Shown piece after piece: positions 1 through 8,764 of a stretch of 22,460 bases of DNA. Under the pieces are notes generated by a model. That model was not told where the DNA came from and ran no database searches. It saw only the letters and a program-made list of their open reading frames with translations. The DNA is from CAMBDR01 sp046597185. Its GTDB lineage: Bacteria > Pseudomonadota > Gammaproteobacteria > Burkholderiales > Burkholderiaceae_D. Position 1 is the stretch's first letter; the number at the start of each line of letters is the position of its first letter. The stretch lies in NCBI GenBank assembly GCA_046597185.1, contig JBKJLF010000481.1:1-22460 (forward strand), read 5' to 3'. Made by a program: the position numbers and the translations under genes.

Positions 1-1653
1 GACCATCTATGGGTGACCAGCAACAAAGGTATGGATCGGCTCAAAAGCTGGGATGGCCGGAATGCGGTGTTTGAACATATCGCCTCGGTCTGGAATGAAT
101 CGAGTGAAATTGCCAGCGCCAGCCTTTTGCAAGACCTGCAGGGCCGCATCTGGGTTGGAACCAAACTGGCATTCGATCCAAAGACCCTGGTTCCCGTCTA
201 CAATTCCATTCACACGCCCGGCACCCCGCTACGGGGCGCCTACACCCGTACCCGCGATGGCCTGTTCCTGTATGGCGGCACGCAAGGTTTGGCCATCCTC
301 AATCCAGCCAAATTCCGGCCATGGAACTTTGAACCCCCAATGCAGGCAACGACATTAAAAATCAATGGCAAACCCATACCAACGGGTGTCCTCACATCAA
401 AACTGACCCTGCCGTCCGGCCAGCGCAGCTTCAGTATTGAATTTAGTTCGCTTGACTTTTCTTCCCCAAAAGAAAACCGCTATGCCTACCGCCTGCAAAA
501 CTATGATCATGAGTGGATAGAAACCGACTGGGAACACCGCAGTGCCACCTATAGCAATCTTTGGCCTGGACAATACACTTTACAAGTACGGGGCAGCAAT
601 GGTTTGAAAGAATGGAGCCACAGACAACTCAGTATTCCGATTGAGATTTTGCCTGCGTTTTGGCAAACCAAATGGTTTGCGGCACTGGTTGTTCTGATTC
701 TGGTCGGTAGTGTGTGGCGCGCCTGGCTGTGGCGCATCGCCCATCACCACAAACAGGCTCAGGCCAAGGCGCAAGAACTGCAAACGCTGGTTGACGTGCG
801 CACCGCCGAAGCCCTGAGTGCGCACTCCCAATTGGCCCTGGCGCGCCAACTGGAACAAACCCGCAGCCAAATGCTGCAACAGGAAAAAATGGCAGCGTTG
901 GGCACACTGACTGCGGGCGTGGCCCACGAAATCAATAACCCAACCAATTTCACCCATGTCGCAGCCCAAATCCAGCGCACCAACCTCACCGAGTTTCAGC
1001 AATTCCTGATGAACTTGCTGGATGAAGAAGCCGAATCCAAAGTCGTGGCAGAATTCACCCGCCGCTTTAGCCAATTGCAAGACAATGTCAGCACCATGCT
1101 GGAAGGCACCGAGCGCATTAAAACCATTGTCAACGATTTACGCACCTTTTCCCGCCGTGAACGGGCCGAAAAGAAAGCGGTTCATCTGTCGGAATGCCTG
1201 ATTTCCACCCTCAATCTGGTGCGCACCAACTGGGGTGGCCAAATTGAATTCATCACCGAATTTACCGATGACCCACTCTATGAATGCTGGCCTACCCTGC
1301 TCAATCAGGTCTTCATGAATTTAATGGTCAATGGTTGCCATGCCATCGCAGCCAAACAAAAACAGAACGACAGTACCGATCTTGGCCATCTATGGCTGCG
1401 CCTGCGTCGGCAAGAAGATAAATTAATCGTAGAAATTGAAGATAATGGCTGCGGCATCGACCCCGCCGTGCGCGAACGCATTCTGGAGCCGTTTTTCACT
1501 ACCAAAGATGTAGACGCTGGCACCGGGCTGGGTTTATCGATCGCCAATGGGATCATTCAAAAACACTTTGGCACACTGGAAATTACCAGTACACCGGGAC
1601 AAGGCAGTTGCTTTGCCGTGCATTTGCCATGGCGTCCGGAAAACACAGAATAA
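1..1653 (+). CDS. Propeller-type sensor histidine kinase, 5' end outside window
   Basis: Membrane sensor histidine kinase; ATP-dependent autophosphorylation is expected but the ligand is unknown. The reading frame is open from base 1 and its first residues (HLWVTSNKGMDRL) align with internal propeller residues of the two full-length paralogues downstream, so the ATG at 13 is not the true start. In visible residues: end of a Reg_prop beta-propeller (1 to about 105), Y_Y_Y domain (about 115-207), one membrane segment after FWQTKWF (about 218-242), a short coiled coil, a dimerisation/phosphoacceptor domain with GVAHEINNP (His 309), then an ATPase domain with N box, DNGCGID, EPFFTTK and GTGLGLSI. 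All motifs needed for activity are present. Its kinase core resembles that of the 3191-8764 fusion more than those of the propeller kinases. No receiver domain is attached. The family call is firm; the signal sensed is unknown. Confidence 0.9.
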   Translation, partial: DHLWVTSNKGMDRLKSWDGRNAVFEHIASVWNESSEIASASLLQDLQGRIWVGTKLAFDPKTLVPVYNSIHTPGTPLRGAYTRTRDGLFLYGGTQGLAILNPAKFRPWNFEPPMQATTLKINGKPIPTGVLTSKLTLPSGQRSFSIEFSSLDFSSPKENRYAYRLQNYDHEWIETDWEHRSATYSNLWPGQYTLQVRGSNGLKEWSHRQLSIPIEILPAFWQTKWFAALVVLILVGSVWRAWLWRIAHHHKQAQAKAQELQTLVDVRTAEALSAHSQLALARQLEQTRSQMLQQEKMAALGTLTAGVAHEINNPTNFTHVAAQIQRTNLTEFQQFLMNLLDEEAESKVVAEFTRRFSQLQDNVSTMLEGTERIKTIVNDLRTFSRRERAEKKAVHLSECLISTLNLVRTNWGGQIEFITEFTDDPLYECWPTLLNQVFMNLMVNGCHAIAAKQKQNDSTDLGHLWLRLRRQEDKLIVEIEDNGCGIDPAVRERILEPFFTTKDVDAGTGLGLSIANGIIQKHFGTLEITSTPGQGSCFAVHLPWRPENTE

Positions 1654-1692
1654 GTCCATCCACGTTGCCGCTTAATGGTTTTCCGGGAATGC

Positions 1693-1722
1693 ATTACGCT
1701 ATCATTGGAAGGTCGTACACTT
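1693..1722 (+). promoter_or_regulatory. Upstream repeat element, copy A (candidate promoter)
   Basis: This 30-base block matches 3128-3157 at 26 of 30 positions by eye, and both copies have GGTTTTC a little upstream (1677-1683 and 3113-3119). It contains TATCAT (1700-1705), one base off a sigma-70 -10 box; no convincing -35 is seen. It lies just before the decayed propeller ORF, as copy B lies just before the multidomain kinase. A promoter or operator shared by array members is an inference. Confidence 0.4.
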
Positions 1723-1738
1723 TCGGGAAAGCAATGCG

Positions 1739-2365
1739 ATGGCAACTCACCGCAACCCAGATTCCGCCCTAGCCATGCTGCCATGCTGCCATGCTGCCAT
1801 CAGCACGGCCGCGCTATGGGTAGGCCGTTTTACCGGCTTGCAGCGTCACCTACCGGGTGCGGCAGGCGCGCAAGCTGGTTTTATTGGCATCGCGTCAAAC
1901 CCGACCAATCCCGCCTCGCTGGCCGGACAGGAGGTGTTGGCATTGTTTCAGGCACAGGACGGCAAATTGTGGCTTGGTACGCAAAAGCACGGCGCAGCCT
2001 GGTTGAACCCGGCACAAACGGCACAGACTGCGGCAACGCCGGAGCCAAATTACCCGCCATTGCACTGGCTGGCACCCGACCCGCAACGCGCGAATCACCT
2101 CTCGCATGGCTGGGTCTACGCCATCGCACAGCCGCAGCCAGGACAAATCTGGCTCGGCACACTGGGCGGTGGCATCAATATCGTATCGGCACAGGATGGC
2201 ACGGTATTGCAGCGTTTAAAACACGACCCCGCCAATGCCAGCAGCTTAATGCATGACAATATTCATCCAGCCCTGGACTTTTCAGTCGCCCCTGCGGGCC
2301 AGCGAATTCAAAATCGATGGCAAAACCGTCGCCCCCGGCGCGCTGGTGGCAGGCGTTGCGCATGA
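1739..2365 (+). pseudogene. Remnant of a beta-propeller sensor, truncated and frameshifted
   Basis: Sensor fragment that is probably non-functional. From about 1811 the frame aligns with the middle of the paralogues' propeller (LWVG..TGLQR, DGKLWLGT, GQIWLGTLGGGINIV, LKHDP). The signal peptide and first propeller repeats are missing, and 1739-1810 has no counterpart in the paralogues. Homology stops after SLMHDN near 2256. The match then continues in another frame (PWTF, EFKIDGK), which corresponds to a paralogue segment about 1.1 kb further on, so a deletion with a frameshift lies at about 2255-2265. The rest of this frame to 2365 is out-of-frame read-through. An octamer tandem repeat lies in its first codons. 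It could be a short expressed peptide, but decay is the simplest reading. Confidence 0.65.
1772..1800 (+). repeat. 8-bp tandem repeat (gccatgct), 3.6 units
   Basis: Three exact copies of gccatgct followed by gccat. The unit is not a multiple of three, so any change in copy number shifts the downstream frame. It sits between the candidate promoter block and the propeller homology of the decayed gene. Confidence 0.85.
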
Positions 2366-3089
2366 GCTCAATACACCCATCGGCAACAGTGTCACCGTGG
2401 GCAGCACCTTGCTTGACTTAAGCCGCGAGTTTGAGCGTGAAATTGAAACCGGCATCAAGCGCTCCAGCCTGATCACATTTGTTGAAAAAACCCGCCAGGC
2501 CAGTGAAATGTTGCTGCGTAATTTACGCAATGCGGACGAACTGATCGGCAGCTTCAAACAAGTGGCGATAGACCGTACCAGCATGCAACGCCGTCGCTTT
2601 ACCTTAAACGAAGCCGTGGCCGAAACCGTGATCACCATCGCACCCGCTTTCAAGCACACCCGACATCAAATCGAAACCGATATTGCCTCCGGGATTACAA
2701 TGGACAGCTACCCCGGCCCATTAGGCCAAATTATCTCCAACCTGATCAATAATGCCTGGGTACACGGCTTGGAAAACAAAGCCGCCGGCACGATCTCGAT
2801 CAGCGCGCGCGCCTTAGCAAACGGATGGGTGGAATTGATTGTCAGCGACGATGGTTGCGGCATTCCAAAAAGCCATCTGGGGCGTATTTTTGATCCTTTT
2901 TTTACCACCAAATTAGGCCAGGGCGGCAGCGGCCTGGGGCTGCATATTGTCCACAATCTCACCACCAATGTGTTGGGCGGAACCATTCGGGTTGAAAGCG
3001 TAGTACAAACCCATACCCGCTTCATTCTGGAATTACCCTGCACCGCGCCAAACCATCAGCCCGAGCAAAAACTGCCAAGCCCGGAATAA
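2253..3089 (+). CDS. Soluble-looking histidine kinase core left from a collapsed sensor
   Basis: ORF of 278 residues carrying a complete histidine kinase catalytic core: GVAHELNTP phosphoacceptor motif (His 38), NLINNAWVHG N box, DDGCGIP, DPFFTTK and GSGLGLHI. Residues 6-24 (PWTF, ASEFKIDGK) are the beginning of a Y_Y_Y domain like that of the paralogues. This runs directly into the kinase at about residue 29, so the rest of Y_Y_Y, the membrane segment and the coiled coil are deleted. The kinase belongs to the HELNTPIGN subfamily, unlike the HEINNP cores of the other array members. The ATG at 2253 arises inside former propeller sequence and no good ribosome binding site is seen. It is either the 3' part of a pseudogene or a minimal cytoplasmic kinase; I favour the former. 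The ORF itself is open and clean. Confidence 0.6.
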   Translation: MTIFIQPWTFQSPLRASEFKIDGKTVAPGALVAGVAHELNTPIGNSVTVGSTLLDLSREFEREIETGIKRSSLITFVEKTRQASEMLLRNLRNADELIGSFKQVAIDRTSMQRRRFTLNEAVAETVITIAPAFKHTRHQIETDIASGITMDSYPGPLGQIISNLINNAWVHGLENKAAGTISISARALANGWVELIVSDDGCGIPKSHLGRIFDPFFTTKLGQGGSGLGLHIVHNLTTNVLGGTIRVESVVQTHTRFILELPCTAPNHQPEQKLPSPE

Positions 3090-3127
3090 TTTTTCCCGCA
3101 TTGCCATCCAACGGTTTTCGACAAAAA

Positions 3128-3157
3128 ATTAAGCTATCATTGAAACGTCGGACACTT
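3128..3157 (+). promoter_or_regulatory. Upstream repeat element, copy B (candidate promoter)
   Basis: Second copy of the 30-base block at 1693-1722, with TATCAT at 3135-3140. It ends 33 bases before the ATG at 3191. The nine bases ctatcattg occur in both copies, and their reverse complement (caatgatag) occurs at 9149-9157 upstream of the next sensor gene. The conserved placement supports a regulatory role, but no matching -35 is clear. Confidence 0.4.
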
Positions 3158-3190
3158 ATTTACCACACTTGCCCTGGAACAGGCGGCCCC

Positions 3191-6100
3191 ATGTTATCGC
3201 TTCCCGGCTACCACATCACCGCATTGCTGCATAGCGGTGGCAAAACCCTGGTCTATCGCGGCTATCGCGAGGAAGATCGCTGTCCGGTGGTGTTCAAGAC
3301 GCTGGCAAGCAGCACCCCTTGCGCGAAAGAATTGGCCCGGCTGCACTACGAATACAACTTGACCCGGGACTGGAACCTTCAGGAGGACTGCGGCCTGATC
3401 CGCGCCCTGGCGCTGGTGCCGCAGCGAAATACCCTGGTGCTGATCCTGCAAGACATCGGCGGCATGGCGCTCAATCAACTCATGGCGAGCGACGCCACTG
3501 CGGCGCTACCGCTGGCACGTTTTCTACCACTGGCCCTGTGCTTTGCGCGCAGTCTTGGCCGAATTCATCAGCACCGGATCATTCACAAGGATATTAACCC
3601 GGCCAATCTGGTGGTGAATCCGGAAACAGGCGAGGCGCAGATTATCGATTTTGGCATCTCATCGCAACTCTCGCGTGAAACCACCGAGCTCCAAAGCCCC
3701 GGCCATCTGGAAGGCACGCTGGCCTATCTGTCGCCGGAGCAAACCGGGCGCATGAACCGTGCGCTGGACTACCGCACCGATTTTTATTCGCTGGGCGCGA
3801 GTTTTTATGAAATGCTAACCGGGGTGCCGCCTTTCAGCGTGGCCGATGCGGCCGAGCTGGTGCATTGCCATCTGGCCCGGATGCCGATTCCACCGCATGA
3901 GCGCCAGCCAGATGTGCCACCCATCCTTGGCAATCTGGTGCTCAAGCTGATGGCCAAAGCGCCCGAACAACGCTACCAGAGCGCCTCCGGCCTGATCGCT
4001 GATCTGGAAAACTGTTGGGAACAATTCAATGCCGCCCCACGGGGGGCCGTCCCAACCATACTCCCTTTCGAGCTGGGCCGGCAGGATGCTTCGGGGCGCT
4101 TCCAAATTCCACAAAAACTCTATGGCCGCGAGGCTGAAGTGCAAAAGGTGCTGCAAGCCTTCGAACGAGTCAGCCGGGGCCAGACCGAGATGCTGCTGGT
4201 GGCTGGCTATTCCGGGGTTGGCAAGAGCGCCCTGGTGCATGAAGTCTATAAACCCATTACCGAAAAGCGCGGCTATTTCATCGCTGGCAAATTCGACCAG
4301 TTCCAACGCGACATTCCGTATGCCTCGCTAATCCAGGCCTTTCAGGAACTGATGCGGCAATTACTGACCGAAAGCCCGGCACGCATCGCGCGCTGGAAGG
4401 GGCTGATGGCTGATGCGCTGGGTGGCAACGCGCAGGTGATTATCGAGGTCATTCCCGAAGTGGCGCTGATCCTCGGCCCCCATCCAGCCCTCCCCACCTT
4501 GCAGCCGCAAGAGGCGCGCAATCGGTTTCAAGCCAGCTTCCGCCAGTTTATTGAGGTGTTTGCGCAAGCCGAGCACCCACTGGTGCTGTTTCTGGACGAT
4601 TTGCAGTGGGCCGATTCTGCCTCACTGAGCTTTCTCGAAGAATTGATGCAAAAATCACGCCGGCAGTGCTGCTTGATGCTGGGTGCCTGGCGTGACAATG
4701 AAGTCAACGCCGCCCATCCCCTGATGCTGACGCTGGAGGCGCTGCGCCGTGGTGCAGCCAATTTCAGCACCTTAAACCTGCAGGCGCTGGCTTTTGCTGA
4801 CCTGGAACGACTGGTGCGCGACACACTCACACCAACAAGAGGCAACCCCGGCCCGCTGGCGCAACTCATCGCCAGCAAAACCGGCGGCAACCCCTTCTTC
4901 GTCAATGCCTTCCTGATCTCGTTGTATGAAACCGGTTGCCTCAAGTTTGTCGCCGACGAAGGCGGGTGGCAATGGGATATGCCGCAGATTCAAGCGCGCC
5001 AGATCACCGACAACGTGGTAGAACTGATGAGCCAGAAGCTGCGCACCCTGCCCGCCAGCACCCAGGCACTGCTGACATGCGCGGCATGTATCGGCCATCA
5101 GTTTGATCTGGCAACGCTGGCGCTGACCGTCGGGCAAATGCCTGGTGCCGTCATGCTTGACCTGTGGGACGCACTCAAGGCCGGGCTGCTGCTGCAACAG
5201 GATACGTTCAGGCTTGAAGAAGTCTTGCTGGAATCTTGCGCCAACGCGGCTACCAACCAAGCTACCAACATGGCTACCCACGCAGCTACCAATGCAGCTA
5301 CCAACGCAGCTACCAATGCAGCTACCAACGCAGCTACCAACACGTTAGCCAACGCCAAAATCGCATGTCGGCGCTTTCGCTTTATCCACGACCGGGTGCA
5401 GCAGGCGGCCTATGAGTTGCTGCCTGCCGCCGATACTGCGGCGCTGCATTTAAAAATCGGCCGTTTGTGGCACCAACAACTGGACTTGACACACAGCGAC
5501 GAGTCACTCTTTGCCATGGTGAATCAATTTCACGCCGCAACGGGTGTAAGCAGCTTAGCCAGCTTAACTGACTTGATTGAAGACCCGGCCGAGCGGATTG
5601 CCTTGGCAACACTGAATTTACAAGCCGCCCGCAAAGCCATCGCCTCGACCGCGTTTGGCTCGGCCTTGCGCTACCTGACACACGGGTTGGATTTGCTGGC
5701 AGAGGGCGACTGGGAGCAGCACTACCAGCTGACCCTGGCCTTGTCACTGGAACGGGCAGAATGCGAATACATCAACCACCACCACGACACCGCCGAACGC
5801 TTTTTCAAAGATTGCCTCAAACATGTGAAGACGACGCTGGAAAAAGCTGCCATTCACCTGAAACAACTGGAATTATACGGCAGTCAGGGCAACTACCAGC
5901 GCGCCGTTGAGGAGGGCTTGGCGGGGCTGCATTATCTGGGCATCAAACTGCCTGGACAACCCCAAAAACACCACTTCTTGCGGGAAATCTGGGAAGAGCG
6001 CTGGCATCGCCGGGGGCGGGACGTGAAGTCGCTATTGGATCGCTTGCCACGCCCTGAACGGCCGGAACATCAACTGGCGATTCGACTATTCTCAGGCATC

Positions 6101-8764
6101 ATTTTGTTTGCGTATTTGGTCAATCAGCACTTAAGCGCAATAGCGATTCTTAAAAGCGTGAATTTTATCTTTCGACACGGCCTGACAGCCGATGCGGCCT
6201 ACCTTTTGATGAATTTTGCCGCCGTGCTGGTTTCCCTGAAACGCTATGCACTGGCAGAGGATTATACCCGAAAAGCGCTGGAACTGAGCCAAAGCCAAAC
6301 CCCGAACAGCCGTTCGATGACGCTGTTCATCAATGCCTACTCAGTCAATCATTGGTATCAGCCACTGCATCAAAGCCTGGCCTGTTTTGACCAGTGCCTG
6401 AAGCTGGCGCTCGATTGTGGCAACTGGATTTATGCCAGTATGAGCGCAACCAATCAATTATCGGTGCTTTACGGTATCGGCATGGAATTATCGGCTTTTA
6501 AAGAGCGCTTGCAAAAGTTCCAGGAATTTGTCGCACAGATGAACGACCCCTTGAGGGTGCTGGCAGGCTACACGTTTATCGCCCACTGGATCACGACATT
6601 GGCAGATGCGACAGCAGCGGAACAAGCCAGCCACAAGCTGGCGGCGGCGGCGCAGGCGGCAACGGACAATGTGACCAATGCGACCGTTTCATGCGTTATC
6701 TATCTTACCGCCGGTTTTTATGAAATCCTGTTTGGCGACTTTCCCCAGGCTGCCATTTACCAGAAAAAAGCTACCCGGCATCTTCATGGCATCATGGGTG
6801 TCCACACCTCCACCGACTATTTTTTCCACAATATTCTGGTGACCCTGGCAACACAAAACGCGGCCAGCTTCGCCAAACAGGACAAGCGCTGGCAGCAAGG
6901 CTTGCAAAAAGATTTTCAAAAACTACGCGCCTGGGCTAAACAATGCCCGCAAAATTTCGAGCACAAATACCTGCTGGCCACGGCAGAACTGGCACGCGTC
7001 AAGGGCCAGCCGGAACAGGCCTCGCAGTTGTACGAACAATCCATCACCGCAGCGCAGCGAAACGGTTTCATCCATCACCAGGCCCTGGCCAACGAATGGG
7101 CGGCACGCTTTTACCTGCACCGTGACAAAACCAAACTGGCCCGGCTGTATCTGGAGGAAGCCGCCTACCTTTACAGCAAATGGGGCGCGCATGCCAAAGT
7201 GAACCATCTGGCGACCCAATATCCGGGTCTATTGAGCAAGGCAACGCCAGGCTTGCCGTTCGCCACCCCACTCGCATTGCCGACCCGCACCACCACAAGC
7301 ACCACAAGCACCACAAGCACCACCAACACCCATCTGTTAAAACTGGAGTCGCTGGATTTATCCAGTGTGATGAAGGCCTCGCAAGCGCTTTCCGGTGAGA
7401 TCGTGCTGGAGCGACTGCTGGAAAAACTGATGCGCATTGCGATTGAAAGCGCGGGCGCGCAGCGGGGCTTTTTGCTGCTGGAACAGGATGGGCAATGGCA
7501 AATCGAAGCCCAAGGCAATGTCAGCGAGGACAACACTTGCCTGCTGCAAGCGCGCCCGCTACTTACCGCTGTTAGCGATTCAGCCGCATTGCCGGTGTCG
7601 TTGATTCAATACGTGGCACTCACCAAAGAAGCGGTGGTACTGGCCCACGCCGCCGAACAGGGCCGCTTCACTGGCGACCCGTATATTGGTCAAAGCCGCC
7701 CCAAGTCGCTGCTGTGCGCGCCCATCCTGACGCAAGGCAAACTGGCTGGCCTACTCTACCTGGAAAATAATCTGATCGAGGGGGCCTTCACCCAGGACAG
7801 GCTGGCGATTCTGGAAATTCTCTCATCCCAGGCCGCCATTTCAATCGAAAACGCGCGCCTGTATGAAAACATGGAATCGACCGTGGCACAGCGCACCGCT
7901 GAAGCGCTGACGGCACAAAACGAACTGGCGCTGGTGCGACAATTGGAACAAACGCGCGAACAAATGCAGCAACAGGAAAAAATGGCAGCACTGGGCACCC
8001 TCACCGCCGGGGTCGCGCATGAAATCAACAACCCGACCCATTTCACTCATATGGCAGGGCAAATCCTGCGCACCGAGCTGCACCAATTTGAACGATTTAT
8101 AATCGATTTAATGGGCGAAGAAGCCGATCCGGAAATCAGCGCCGAATTTGGCAAACGCTTCGTGGCCCTGCAAAACCATGTCGGCACGGTATTAAATGGC
8201 ACCGAGCGCATCCAAACCATCGTCAAGGACTTGCGCGCCTTTTCCCGGCGCGAACTCGAACAAAAGCGCGCGGTACACCTGTCCGAATGTCTGAACTCGA
8301 CCTTGAATCTGGTGCGCACCAACTGGCACCATCAAGTTCAATTCATTTGCGAATTTAGCTATGATCCGCTGTATGAGTGCTGGCCCACCCTGCTGGGGCA
8401 AGTATTCATGAATTTGATCGTCAATGGCTGCCATGCGATTGCAGACAAACGCAAGAGCCATGGCAGCACCGAACCCGGCCATTTGTGGCTGCGCCTGCGC
8501 ATTGTGCACCACCAGACAGACCAGGCAGACCAAACCCTGCTGGTGGAAATTGAAGACGATGGCTGCGGCATCGACCCTGCGGTGCGCGAACGGATTCTGG
8601 AACCGTTTTTCACCACCAAAGATGTGGATATCGGCACCGGGCTGGGTTTATCGATTGCCAATGGCATTATTCAAAAACACAAGGGCACACTGTCCATTAC
8701 CAGCACACCGGGGCAAGGCAGTTGTTTTACCATCCATTTGCCCTATGAGAGTCACACATCATGA
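3191..8764 (+). CDS. Trifunctional Ser/Thr kinase - AAA ATPase - GAF - histidine kinase
   Basis: Cytoplasmic signalling protein of 1857 residues of the family often named trifunctional serine/threonine-protein kinase/ATP-binding protein/sensor histidine kinase. Order: protein kinase domain (about 1-275; Lys 36, HKDINPAN with Asp 134 and Asn 139, DFG Asp 153); AAA ATPase (Walker A GYSGVGKS, Lys 345; Walker B LFLDDLQWAD, Asp 469-470); long helical TPR-like region (to about 1350); GAF domain (about 1404-1553); coiled coil; histidine kinase (AHEINNP, His 1610; DDGCGIDP, FFTTK, GTGLGLSI). The frame is open from 3101, but MLSLPGYHI matches the usual family start, so ATG 3191 is preferred. The catalytic-loop Lys of canonical kinases is Asn here, as I recall for this family. 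Two tandem-repeat inserts (Ala-Thr-Asn rich at about 687-718, Thr-Ser rich at about 1367-1380) lie between domains. The histidine kinase part closely matches the gene at 1-1653. Substrates are unknown. Confidence 0.88.
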   Translation: MLSLPGYHITALLHSGGKTLVYRGYREEDRCPVVFKTLASSTPCAKELARLHYEYNLTRDWNLQEDCGLIRALALVPQRNTLVLILQDIGGMALNQLMASDATAALPLARFLPLALCFARSLGRIHQHRIIHKDINPANLVVNPETGEAQIIDFGISSQLSRETTELQSPGHLEGTLAYLSPEQTGRMNRALDYRTDFYSLGASFYEMLTGVPPFSVADAAELVHCHLARMPIPPHERQPDVPPILGNLVLKLMAKAPEQRYQSASGLIADLENCWEQFNAAPRGAVPTILPFELGRQDASGRFQIPQKLYGREAEVQKVLQAFERVSRGQTEMLLVAGYSGVGKSALVHEVYKPITEKRGYFIAGKFDQFQRDIPYASLIQAFQELMRQLLTESPARIARWKGLMADALGGNAQVIIEVIPEVALILGPHPALPTLQPQEARNRFQASFRQFIEVFAQAEHPLVLFLDDLQWADSASLSFLEELMQKSRRQCCLMLGAWRDNEVNAAHPLMLTLEALRRGAANFSTLNLQALAFADLERLVRDTLTPTRGNPGPLAQLIASKTGGNPFFVNAFLISLYETGCLKFVADEGGWQWDMPQIQARQITDNVVELMSQKLRTLPASTQALLTCAACIGHQFDLATLALTVGQMPGAVMLDLWDALKAGLLLQQDTFRLEEVLLESCANAATNQATNMATHAATNAATNAATNAATNAATNTLANAKIACRRFRFIHDRVQQAAYELLPAADTAALHLKIGRLWHQQLDLTHSDESLFAMVNQFHAATGVSSLASLTDLIEDPAERIALATLNLQAARKAIASTAFGSALRYLTHGLDLLAEGDWEQHYQLTLALSLERAECEYINHHHDTAERFFKDCLKHVKTTLEKAAIHLKQLELYGSQGNYQRAVEEGLAGLHYLGIKLPGQPQKHHFLREIWEERWHRRGRDVKSLLDRLPRPERPEHQLAIRLFSGIILFAYLVNQHLSAIAILKSVNFIFRHGLTADAAYLLMNFAAVLVSLKRYALAEDYTRKALELSQSQTPNSRSMTLFINAYSVNHWYQPLHQSLACFDQCLKLALDCGNWIYASMSATNQLSVLYGIGMELSAFKERLQKFQEFVAQMNDPLRVLAGYTFIAHWITTLADATAAEQASHKLAAAAQAATDNVTNATVSCVIYLTAGFYEILFGDFPQAAIYQKKATRHLHGIMGVHTSTDYFFHNILVTLATQNAASFAKQDKRWQQGLQKDFQKLRAWAKQCPQNFEHKYLLATAELARVKGQPEQASQLYEQSITAAQRNGFIHHQALANEWAARFYLHRDKTKLARLYLEEAAYLYSKWGAHAKVNHLATQYPGLLSKATPGLPFATPLALPTRTTTSTTSTTSTTNTHLLKLESLDLSSVMKASQALSGEIVLERLLEKLMRIAIESAGAQRGFLLLEQDGQWQIEAQGNVSEDNTCLLQARPLLTAVSDSAALPVSLIQYVALTKEAVVLAHAAEQGRFTGDPYIGQSRPKSLLCAPILTQGKLAGLLYLENNLIEGAFTQDRLAILEILSSQAAISIENARLYENMESTVAQRTAEALTAQNELALVRQLEQTREQMQQQEKMAALGTLTAGVAHEINNPTHFTHMAGQILRTELHQFERFIIDLMGEEADPEISAEFGKRFVALQNHVGTVLNGTERIQTIVKDLRAFSRRELEQKRAVHLSECLNSTLNLVRTNWHHQVQFICEFSYDPLYECWPTLLGQVFMNLIVNGCHAIADKRKSHGSTEPGHLWLRLRIVHHQTDQADQTLLVEIEDDGCGIDPAVRERILEPFFTTKDVDIGTGLGLSIANGIIQKHKGTLSITSTPGQGSCFTIHLPYESHTS
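5249..5344 (+). repeat. 12-bp in-frame tandem repeat, 8 units, coding ATNx
   Basis: Eight units of gctaccaacgca and close variants, with alternating aac/aat giving a 24-bp higher order in the last part. They encode ATNQ, ATNM, ATHA, then repeated ATNA. They fall between the ATPase part and the FRFIHDRVQQAAYELL segment that is conserved in this family, so they form an extra loop in the multidomain kinase. Confidence 0.9.
7289..7330 (+). repeat. 9-bp in-frame tandem repeat coding Thr-Thr-Ser linker
   Basis: Three exact copies of accacaagc (7292-7318) flanked by further acc/aac codons encode a Thr/Ser run. It lies between the helical repeat region and the GAF domain of the multidomain kinase and reads as a flexible linker. 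Confidence 0.85.

Noticed and set aside
3101..3190. Start of the multidomain kinase at ATG 3101
   Set aside because: The extra 30 residues overlap the repeated upstream element and are low in protein-like character; family members start at the MLSLPGYHI position (3191).
5249..5344. CRISPR-like array
   Set aside because: Contiguous 12-bp coding units without spacers; an in-frame tandem repeat.
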